Part shown: positions 9,745 to 17,800 of the stretch, in pieces | Layout of the letters: each line of letters opens with the position of its first letter | Numbering within the stretch: position 1 is the first letter of the stretch | Assembly (NCBI GenBank): GCA_002292325.1 | Contig: DBBR01000051.1 | Coordinates: forward strand, 1 to 19,316 | DNA: 19,316 bases | Direction of reading: 5' to 3' | DNA from: Flavobacteriales bacterium UBA979 | GTDB taxonomy: Bacteria; Bacteroidota; Bacteroidia; Flavobacteriales_D; Sanyastnellaceae | The notes under the pieces: model-generated | The model's database searches: none | Seen by the model: the letters and a program-made list of their open reading frames with translations, nothing else | Told to the model about the DNA's origin: nothing | Made by a program: the position numbers and the translations under genes

Positions 9745-10299
9745 TTGAAAAAGAACCATGAACCCATCGGTAAACGCATAACGTATGCTTGGCATGATGA
9801 TGCATTGACCATCATTATTGGACAAGAGATTCCACGAATGCAACAAATTATGCTCGAGGTTTGGTTCATTGCCTGGTGCGGTGTCGGAGCTGCAACAGGA
9901 TTGGAATTGGCAGGAGCTTCAGGAGGCGACCGTACATTTCTGATCATCTTCCTGTCCTTTTGGGCTTTTTTCTTCTTCCGAGTACTCAAGGTTGTATTAT
10001 GGCGCCGCATTGGCCGCGAAATGATCCGAGTTACTGCTGAAGGCATGTCGGTCAAGAACGGATTCAAGGATTTTGGAAAGGCTCGGTTCTTTATCAAAGA
10101 GAACATCAAAAAAATGGAGGTCATCCGGAGAGATCCAACTCATTTCATTCAAAACCTCGATCAAAGCTTCTGGATTATGGGAGGCGATTCCATCCAATTT
10201 ACCTATATGAGAGGCCGATTTGTACTGGGAAAACAGCTCCAAGAAAAGGATGCCGCACAACTAGCAAAGCTCATCGACAAGGCCCTGCGAAAGTTCTAA
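9745..10299 (+). CDS. Hypothetical protein with two transmembrane segments
   Basis: A 184-residue protein I do not recognise. It has a short polar N-terminus, two hydrophobic segments (about residues 36-57 and 64-86, the second ending in FFFFRVLKVVLWRR), then a soluble basic domain of about 95 residues. That domain contains EMIRVTAEGMSVKNGF and IQFTYMRGRF, which looks like beta-strands of a PH-like fold, as in many small bacterial membrane proteins. The chosen start is a TTG at 9745, because no in-frame ATG occurs until 9838, which would begin directly at the first membrane segment. The frame is the same as bshA and begins 15 bases after its stop. The topology (both helices in the inner membrane, C-terminus cytoplasmic) is inferred. 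It is probably the last gene of the tightly spaced run that starts at lon. Confidence 0.7.
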   Translation: MKKNHEPIGKRITYAWHDDALTIIIGQEIPRMQQIMLEVWFIAWCGVGAATGLELAGASGGDRTFLIIFLSFWAFFFFRVLKVVLWRRIGREMIRVTAEGMSVKNGFKDFGKARFFIKENIKKMEVIRRDPTHFIQNLDQSFWIMGGDSIQFTYMRGRFVLGKQLQEKDAAQLAKLIDKALRKF

Positions 10300-10329
10300 A
10301 ACCAACTCCTTTATACACTCACAAATTCC

Positions 10330-10360
10330 TTGTATGGAATGGTGAACCGAGCTTTTTTTG
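10330..10360 (+). promoter_or_regulatory. Weak candidate promoter before the lipoprotein gene
   Basis: A TTG at 10330-10332 lies 20 bases before TTTTTTTG (10353-10360). The spacing fits the Bacteroidota pattern TTG-N(about 20)-TAnnTTTG, but the TA of the -7 box is replaced by TT. A start about 20 bases before ATG 10388 would follow. The 88-base gap here is wider than those upstream, so a new transcript is possible. This is a low-confidence call. Confidence 0.25.
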
Positions 10361-10387
10361 AGCAAAAAGAGTGCCCACATTTGGGGC

Positions 10388-11071
10388 ATGAAAGGGAGGA
10401 AGAGGAGTTTTGTTTTCATCGTTGGCCATGGCGCTATTTTCATTGGGATCATTGGACTGAACGGCTGCATCCAAACGGAAGTTCAACCACAAAACCTACA
10501 CCTGAGGATTTCTCACCTCGGTGGGGAACCATTTGCATATCGATGGGTATTACCTGTTCAATCCGAAAACAACACCACGGGGTGGTGGTCACAACCCTCC
10601 TGGACTTCAACTGGTGATACCGTCTGGACGGATGAATTCGGAAGGGCCACGTTACTGAGTTTCACTTCGAATACCCGCGGGCTGGTCTGCCAACCTTTTG
10701 ACGGGAAGGATGCCCCGTATTACATCAATTTTGGCTTTTACCCCACCACTTCATGTGCAGACCACGATTTAATCCTTCCGCAAAAGGTTTGGATTCAATT
10801 CATTGGCAATCGAAATGGTGATTGCCTCGGGCAGTCAGTTGTCATTCGGCCCGAACTCACTGCGTCTAACGTGGATACGTGGCACTCGTTCACACCCGGT
10901 TGCCCCCCCTTGCCAACGGTCTGTTTACAAGACTGGGTTCATCCATTTGAAGACCCCCCGGAGCGTCGATTTCACTTGTACACTGCAGAAGGGTTATTGC
11001 TTAAAACGGTGCTATCGCCAATCCCCGAGTCTTTTCTCGGCGACACCTTGATTATTCCTATTCAATTCTGA
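10388..11071 (+). CDS. Predicted lipoprotein of unknown function
   Basis: A 227-residue protein starting at ATG 10388; a longer TTG-initiated version from 10358 adds ten residues and is less likely. The N-terminus has basic residues (MKGRKR), a hydrophobic core and a lipobox-like LNGC with the lipidated cysteine at position 27, so it should be a lipoprotein. The mature part is rich in Trp, Pro, Thr and Ser and has further cysteines (VCQPF, TSCADHD, GDCLGQ, GCPPLPTVC), suggesting a disulfide-stabilised beta-rich exported domain. I recognise no family. A gap of only nine bases separates it from the type IX-secreted hydrolase, so the two are probably co-transcribed and may work together at the cell surface. 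It has no Asp/Glu-rich surface-export signal right after the cysteine. Confidence 0.75.
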   Translation: MKGRKRSFVFIVGHGAIFIGIIGLNGCIQTEVQPQNLHLRISHLGGEPFAYRWVLPVQSENNTTGWWSQPSWTSTGDTVWTDEFGRATLLSFTSNTRGLVCQPFDGKDAPYYINFGFYPTTSCADHDLILPQKVWIQFIGNRNGDCLGQSVVIRPELTASNVDTWHSFTPGCPPLPTVCLQDWVHPFEDPPERRFHLYTAEGLLLKTVLSPIPESFLGDTLIIPIQF

Positions 11072-11080
11072 ACTGATCAC

Positions 11081-14000
11081 ATGAAATTATTTGAATTCTC
11101 CGCGTTTGCCATTTCCATTGTTTTCACATGCTCTGTGTCCTCTCAGACACTCACACCCGGGCAGTCGAGACAAGTCCAATTCATATGGGACCAATCTGGC
11201 ACTTCATTTGATGGCAAGAGCAAGCCAGTTTTGGATTCCATTTTTCGAATTAAATCGCATCAAGGAATCGACTTGGTATTGGCGATCAACCGACGCACCG
11301 AACCGTTGCCTCCCGATTGGACCGTTTTAGCCGAGGCCTCCAATGAATCAATGATGAACCTGTTAACATCGCAATCTTTTTTGCATCCAGGTGTCATGCA
11401 CATCCTCATACCAAAATCTGCCAACCCAACTGATTGGCATTCTGCAAACTGGATGCTCGTTGTAGATGGAATCGAAACACCATGTACCCTAGACAGCGCT
11501 ATACAATTTACTGTTCCCGACCATGCAGAGGCCACCTCAATTGGGATACGGGTAGAGCATCAAGGCACCCTCTACGAGCGGCACATCCTGTTGCCCGTTT
11601 TCGGTCAAGAAAATTGCCCAGAGCCTGATGACCCACCATGGCCCATCAACAATCAATCCGATCCTCATTGGGTGGGTGTTTTCGACGATGGTACACCCGT
11701 CACCGGCCAAGCCTTGGTGAGACTCGGCGCAGACCAGGTTTTTGACCGTCCGATGATCATCTTAGAAGGGTTTGACCCCAATTTGCAAGGCACGAATCCT
11801 ACCTATGGCTTTGGAGATATGAATTGGGATGTTCTGTGGAATTGCGAAGGCGAAGCGAATGCAGCATTCTCGGGGCTTGCAGCGATGTTAGACTCGGTAA
11901 TGCAGGAGGGATTCGACCTCGTCTTCCTCGATTATCAAACGGGAACCCATTCCATATTTCGCCAAGCCAAGCTATTGCAACATGTCATCGAAAAATGCCG
12001 AGATGCGAGAATCGGATCCGAGCCGATGGTGGTGATTGGCCCCAGCATGGGCGGTGTTGTAGCCCGCCATACGTTGAGCTTGATGGAGGAGGAAGACACG
12101 CCACATTGCGTGAGACTTTTCATCAGCCTGGACAGTCCTTTTCGTGGTGCCCACCTTCCTTTGGCATTTCAACAGTCTATTGCCTTTTTCAGTACCATTT
12201 CAGCGGATGCGGCTGATCTAGAACAGGCGCTTTTATCCCCTGCTGCAGGGGAGCTTCTCGTTGAATCCCCCTTCCATACAGACGAAGCACGCACCCTTCT
12301 TGAGGCCTCTCAGAACAACCTCGGACTGCCTAAAATCCCAGTAAATCTGAGTATCGTAAACTCCAATCCTCTGGTCCCCTTCGAGCCTCCTGCTGTGTGG
12401 TATCATGCCAATGAAGATTTCCTTGGATGGGACCTGGTTGACATTACCCTTTGGAGTCAACCGGGCAATGCCGATCATGCAGAGTCCACAGAAAACGATT
12501 GGGTCACCCTGGATGCCTCACTCATCAACCCCAGTTGGCAATGGGGAGACCCAATCCAGTACCAAACCATTGATTGGAACCCTTCGGGCGATCTCAACCT
12601 GGAGCAACTCGCAGGAAGTTATTCTCTTCATCTTTCCCAATTTGCAGAGGCACTCGAACAAGCTGGGATTGAGGCAAGCTCATGGACGGACCAATCCATG
12701 TTCATTCCATGTCATTCTGCACTTGACATTTCCCTTGGGGCTCCTTTTGATGTGCAATCCATACCGTTTGATTTTTGGCAAACAGAAAACCCAGCATCCG
12801 GCAGTACATTTCATTGCTCCATTGAAAACCACTTCTCATTGATCTGGGAAGCAATTGTCAACGGACAGCCTCAAAATCCTGAATCAAGTACTCTGCTCGA
12901 TACCATTCGAATAGGTTGGGAGCAACCTTTTAATCAGTTTTTAAACACCCTCGACGTGGATTCATTGGTCCAATTGGAAATTGGAACCAGTGCAGCAAAT
13001 GGAGTTGGCACTTGGCCACAGTTCGAAGCAAGCAACTCACCTTGCAATCCAAATCTGGTTATTCCTTCATCCGCTGCAATGCTCATCGGCGATAGTTCAG
13101 GCAACGGGAATGCAGCCTTTACCCTCACAGCAAACTCTACCCTTGAAATCTGCGGTGACCTGCACATAGGTGCTCATTCCAAACTCATCATCGAAAAAGG
13201 CGCCCGAGTCATTCTAAACGATGGACAAATCCACGTTCATTCATTTGGTACGATTGATCAACATCAAGATGGTCAAATCGAAATTGAAGGATCTGCCATC
13301 ATTGCGCTCAACGGCTCCACATCAAAATGGGAAATGGCCGGAGATCTGATTTTAAACGGTCAGGACTCCTTGCTCATTTCATCTGAAATCCAAGGGGGAA
13401 CAGGTGTTTGGGAATGGAATGCGCCTACATCCTACACTTACATCGGGACCCATGGTCAGGTCGCTTTTGAAGGAAATATGTACGGATTTGGGGATATTAT
13501 CATCTATGCCGATGCAGGTCACTTATTCGATGGTTCTGGAGAAGTCTCATTGAGCCAATCGAATCTTCATTTTCAAAACAATGCGCACATGAGCCTCAAC
13601 GCCCGCATGAATTTAGATCATGTGTACATTTTAGGCACAGGACAAGGAAACCAAATCACAGCGAGCAATAGGATCCACTGGAACAAAGGCACTCTTCATA
13701 ATTGCAATGTTCTCGCCAATGAAGGCTCTATTGCTTCCGCTCAATGCCATCAAGTTCATTCCTACGATAGCGAGCTAGACTTTGATTCTACAGGTGTCCG
13801 ATTGAACGAATGTACTTTCACTGATTCTTATGTGCGAATGCATGCAGTCGCTCCGAATTCATCCATCAAACATTGCGAATTTATTGGAGGGAAATCTGCC
13901 CTCCCACAAATTGAAATACACTCTTATGGCGAGTCGTTCAGGCTCGAGGACAATGAATTCAAGGATCATCCTCTTGGGATTTACTCCGAGGGGACCGAAC

Positions 14001-14722
14001 TGAAAGCTTCTTGCAATGTTTGGTCCGGATTGGACATTGCCCTTGATTTAGCGAATGCATCATTGCTCAATGCCTCATCGCCCAATGGACAGAATCAATG
14101 GTATTCCAACGGAATTCACGTCCGTTGTAACCAAGCAATGGCACCCAATTTCATGGACGGATGGAATCAAATGGAAGATGCTGAAGACGCCTTATTTCTG
14201 GGCTCTTTGTCAATTTCGACGGAATTAGGCAACACCAACATGCCCCACATTATCGCTCAAAACCAAAACTTTTGGCCGGCCTCGTTGGAAGGTGTTCCAA
14301 TCGTCGTTCCCTACACCGGTCTCCACGCGTTCAATACCGAAAATCCGGTGTTTTTCAAAGATGCTTCTCCGTATTTTGAGTCTTGTCAAGTGGTGCCTCC
14401 GCTGCCAGCTGACTCGGATCTAAAAAAGGGCCGTTTTGGTGAAGCAACCTCTGATTCTTTGTCGTTCTGGCTCGCTTTTCCGAACCCCGTGACTCGAGGT
14501 AATCTGACCATTGCGTGGATGAATGAACTGCCCTACAATTACATCGAGTTAAAGTTTTTCACCTCCAATGGTCAATGTGTGCAGACCACTCGACTCCCGA
14601 CCAATGCAACATCAGAATGCTCTGTAGATATTTCTCACCTCAGTCGTGGCTTTTATCATCTTGAAATTCGTGGGCCCGAACAAACACTTTTAAATCAATC
14701 TAAAATTGTCGTTCTGCAATGA
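11081..14722 (+). CDS. Type IX-secreted alpha/beta hydrolase (PGAP1/lipase-like) with beta-helix-like region and C-terminal sorting domain
   Basis: A 1213-residue secreted protein. Residues 1 to about 22 are a signal peptide ending near SVSSQ. A beta-rich N-terminal region precedes an alpha/beta hydrolase domain (about 220-590): MIILEGFDPN (likely oxyanion region), FDLVFLDYQTG, and GPSMGGVVARH with nucleophile Ser322 in a G-x-S-x-G elbow. LFISLDSPFRGAHLPL and FIPCHSALDI follow, both shared with Bacteroidota PGAP1/lipase-like exoproteins. His584 in ENHFSLIW is a candidate catalytic His. Residues about 650-1080 show short strands in parallel beta-helix style (LEICGDLHIGAHSKLIIEKGA). The last 85 or so residues, starting AFPNPVTRGNLTI and ending SKIVVLQ, are a type A sorting domain, so export should use the PorQ-containing system. 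The substrate is unknown; ester or lipid hydrolysis is inferred from the fold. Confidence 0.87.
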   Translation: MKLFEFSAFAISIVFTCSVSSQTLTPGQSRQVQFIWDQSGTSFDGKSKPVLDSIFRIKSHQGIDLVLAINRRTEPLPPDWTVLAEASNESMMNLLTSQSFLHPGVMHILIPKSANPTDWHSANWMLVVDGIETPCTLDSAIQFTVPDHAEATSIGIRVEHQGTLYERHILLPVFGQENCPEPDDPPWPINNQSDPHWVGVFDDGTPVTGQALVRLGADQVFDRPMIILEGFDPNLQGTNPTYGFGDMNWDVLWNCEGEANAAFSGLAAMLDSVMQEGFDLVFLDYQTGTHSIFRQAKLLQHVIEKCRDARIGSEPMVVIGPSMGGVVARHTLSLMEEEDTPHCVRLFISLDSPFRGAHLPLAFQQSIAFFSTISADAADLEQALLSPAAGELLVESPFHTDEARTLLEASQNNLGLPKIPVNLSIVNSNPLVPFEPPAVWYHANEDFLGWDLVDITLWSQPGNADHAESTENDWVTLDASLINPSWQWGDPIQYQTIDWNPSGDLNLEQLAGSYSLHLSQFAEALEQAGIEASSWTDQSMFIPCHSALDISLGAPFDVQSIPFDFWQTENPASGSTFHCSIENHFSLIWEAIVNGQPQNPESSTLLDTIRIGWEQPFNQFLNTLDVDSLVQLEIGTSAANGVGTWPQFEASNSPCNPNLVIPSSAAMLIGDSSGNGNAAFTLTANSTLEICGDLHIGAHSKLIIEKGARVILNDGQIHVHSFGTIDQHQDGQIEIEGSAIIALNGSTSKWEMAGDLILNGQDSLLISSEIQGGTGVWEWNAPTSYTYIGTHGQVAFEGNMYGFGDIIIYADAGHLFDGSGEVSLSQSNLHFQNNAHMSLNARMNLDHVYILGTGQGNQITASNRIHWNKGTLHNCNVLANEGSIASAQCHQVHSYDSELDFDSTGVRLNECTFTDSYVRMHAVAPNSSIKHCEFIGGKSALPQIEIHSYGESFRLEDNEFKDHPLGIYSEGTELKASCNVWSGLDIALDLANASLLNASSPNGQNQWYSNGIHVRCNQAMAPNFMDGWNQMEDAEDALFLGSLSISTELGNTNMPHIIAQNQNFWPASLEGVPIVVPYTGLHAFNTENPVFFKDASPYFESCQVVPPLPADSDLKKGRFGEATSDSLSFWLAFPNPVTRGNLTIAWMNELPYNYIELKFFTSNGQCVQTTRLPTNATSECSVDISHLSRGFYHLEIRGPEQTLLNQSKIVVLQ

Positions 14723-14768
14723 TTACATACCATTCGCATTCGAGCATATGACCGGATTGCGATAGGGG

Positions 14769-14797
14769 AAAAACCGGCCGAGGAAATCCCGGCCGGT
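14769..14797 (-). terminator. Intrinsic terminator for the minus-strand gene pair
   Basis: ACCGGCC (14773-14779) and GGCCGGT (14791-14797) are perfect inverted arms of seven bases around an 11-base loop that can pair further. On the minus strand the hairpin is followed directly by TTTTT (14773-14769), the classical U-tract. It lies 19 bases after the stop codon of the metalloprotease gene. On the plus strand no T-run follows, so it is oriented for the minus-strand transcript, although the hairpin may also slow the convergent plus-strand transcript ending at 14722. Confidence 0.8.
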
Positions 14798-14816
14798 AGT
14801 TGATGGCACATCCTGG

Positions 14817-17800
14817 TTATTCGCAGGTAGTGCCGTACGAGGACAGCAGCAACAGCAAGTCAGATACGGCAACGTTGCCATCTCCGTCAATGTCATTGGG
14901 GCACAAATTCGAATCTGACGAATCAAACAAACAGGTTCCGTCATCGTAGTCAGCGCCAGCATCGTAGTTAGTGGCGATCGAATACGTGCAACCCATACTG
15001 GTAGGCACCAAGCATGATCCGTTTTCATCAGTCGCCGATACATCGAAGTTGATGGCATCCGGATTCGTGCATCCCGGCACTTCCAATTCATCGCAAACCC
15101 CATCTCCGTCGGCATCCGAAATACACGAACCGTCGCAGTCGGCATATTCTGTCACGGCATAGTAGCAGCTTCCGTTATCAAATGTGGCTTCGGAGTTGTA
15201 GTTGCACGCCGATTCGTTCATGCAGCCACTGACATACGCATAAACGCAAATCGACCCCTCATCGTTGCTGTTCGTGGCATACGGATTGTAATTCAATGCA
15301 GCTGAATCCATGCAGCCATAAATGGCCAATTCGTCGCAAACTCCATCGCCGTCGAAATCGTTCAAGCATTCACCAGAACAGTCGAGGTAATCCGCTGCAG
15401 GATACATGCACCCTCCACCGTCAAACGTGGCTTCGGAGTTGTAGTTGCACGCGGAGGCATCCATGCAGCCATTGACCTCGGCGTACATGCACGTCGCTGG
15501 TAAGGTTGCAAGGGAATTGTAGTTCAAGGCCGCTTCGTCCATGCAGCCTGTAAACGCATAAGTCGGGCAGGCGTAATCGCATACCCCGTCTCCGTTAGCG
15601 TCTCCTGGCCCTTCGAATACGCAATTGCAATCCGCATCGATGAATCCCTCGCTGTTGCATGCCGTCGCTTCCATACAGAAATCTCCCGGGAACGTGCACG
15701 AACCGTCATCGAGGTTGGCTTCGGGATCGAAGTTGCATGCCTCAGCCTCTTTGCAGCCTTCTATCGAACAGGATCCATCATCGTCCGTTGCCTCCGGATC
15801 GTAGTTCACCGCTGAATCATTGGTGCACCCGGGCACTTCCGCATCGTCGCACACACCATCCCCATCGGTATCACCGGGTCCGTCAAACATGCAAGTGCAA
15901 TTCTCATCGTAATACCCTTCGCTGTTGCATTCCGATGGCATCACGCACAAATCGCCCGGGAAAATGCACGAACCGTCATCGAGGTTGGCTTCGGGGTCGA
16001 AGTTGCATGCCTCAGCCTCTTTGCAGCCTTCTATCCAACAGGATCCATCATCATCCGTTGCCTCCGGATCGTAGTTCAAAGCTAAAGCATTGGTGCACCC
16101 TTCGATTTCCTCACCGTCGCAAATTCCGTCCCCATCGGAATCGATGATTGTGCTGATGCATTCGCAGTTTATGCTGAATACACCGGCCGTTTCACAATCG
16201 GTTGAGTCGGCGCAAGCATCACCCGGGTACAAGCATGAAGCGTTGCCGACGCCCGCATCCGGGTCGTAGTTGCAAGCCGCCTCGAGCATGCAACCGGGTT
16301 GCAAGTTCAAGCAATCTTCATAAGCGGCCTGGCAGATGCCGTCCCATGCCGTCCCATCGCAGTAATCGTCGTTCAAAATGACTGATTCAACGCAGGATTG
16401 ATTCGCCATCACATAGCCCACGGGCATTGGCGAGCTTGGACACCACTGCAAAGGCAGCAAGTTCGCATCCGAATCCTCTGGAATGACCCAAGCTAAGTAT
16501 TCACAACTGCCATCATCTTCGGAGGCGTCTTCATCGTAATTGCAAGCCGTTGCATCTGTGCATCCAGTGGAACAAATCGCATAGTAGTTCTGGCAATAAC
16601 CATCCCACGTTTCTTCTGTACAGAAGTCGATAAGCCCCGTTGTCTCCTCAGCGCACGTCTGGTTAGTCGCCCATGTGTATCCGTCTACAGGTTCGCATGA
16701 AAAGACCGCTGGACCCCCTTCCAATTCATTGGGGAGGTACCATCCGCAATTTTGATCGTATAAGTTGTAAGCATAAGCCAAATTCGACGACGCATTACCA
16801 CAGGCATCCGTCGCGACAATGGTAAATTGAGCCAATGCCGTACCGTCAGAAATCACGGCACCCAAATAGTTGATTTCGACGGAGATGAATTCATCGAGTT
16901 GCTGGTAAGGAGTGCAATTGTCAGAAATCACGGTTGATGGAAGGAAAACATTCGTCAAGAATTCCACCACATCATTTTCATCAAATGGATAGCTGGGGAA
17001 ACCCAGATATCCATATACGTTGTCGGAGGCATTCCAGCTTGTCGGAGGCGGAAGCGTAATGGACGGTGCGACCACGTCCAAGATATTTACAAAGCCTGTC
17101 CACGGTGTGACTTCGCCCATGATATCAATGAAATACAGGAAGACGTTCATTCCTCCAGCTTTGGGACCGCAGTTGTAGGTGTATTCGTGAAAACCGTTCA
17201 CCAAAACTGACTCCGGGCATTCATCGATGATGTCGATGGCATCGATGATTTCTTGAACGATATCCTCTTCAATTCCTACGTAATAATCCTCGCAATAGAC
17301 CACAAGGGGATCGTCAAAAATCTGATCGGACAAATCCAATGTCACCGGTTGGTTGTTGGCTTGATCGTAGAGGCTCATGCCGCAGGCCAATAACGCATAG
17401 AACGAATGGCATTCGGGCGTCCACTCCTCTGCGCAACCAAAATCACTCATGATGACCTCCCAAGCAGCAGCCTGATCGTATGCAGGATGGTAACCTTCAG
17501 GTGGAGAAGACCCCGCATCACAAGGCATGTATGTGGTTAAGCCTGTATCGCTGTCATTGGGTAGGTAAATTACAGGTGGTTGCGTGCATGCAGCTGGATC
17601 GTGGCAAACACCCGTTGGGTCGTAATTGCACCCGGCAGGATTCATGCAGACCGGTGGATCGAAACTGCACGTTCCATCGTTGAACGATGCAGAAGCATCG
17701 TAATTGCAAGCGGATGGATCGGTGCAACCCGGATTGTAATTGATGTCGTACCCCAAATCCGCTAACATCCACATACCAATGTTACCAGGCGTATGCAATG

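Larger units (their letters stand above)
14931..17729 (-). repeat. Array of 14 GC-NY-DGSC protein repeats within the metalloprotease
   Basis: Non-contiguous repeats of about 21 residues each, consensus G-C-(T/M)-x-x-x-A-x-N-(Y/F)-(D/N)-x-x-A-x-x-(D/N)-D-G-(S/T)-C. Each begins and ends with a cysteine, likely a disulfide. The first is GCTDPSACNYDASAS at 17729 and the last ends at Cys 14931-14933; one copy (PAGCNYDPTGVC) is truncated. They are separated by Cys-containing linkers, several with a calcium-type DxDGDGVCD segment. This type of repeat is widespread in secreted proteins of marine Bacteroidota, where its function is not known to me. Confidence 0.85.

Noticed and set aside
10349..10366. 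Short hairpin GCT-T7-G-AGC as a terminator after the membrane protein
   Set aside because: The stem is only about three base pairs and no T-tract follows it.
14723..15145. A 140-codon minus-strand frame across the terminator region
   Set aside because: It overlaps the real C-terminus of the metalloprotease in another frame and would run through the terminator hairpin.
15659..16147. A 162-codon plus-strand open frame rich in Arg, His, Cys and Pro
   Set aside because: It is the antisense shadow of the duplicated GC-NY repeats; its own internal repetition is explained by the 270-base duplication, and the minus-strand reading has clear protein motifs.
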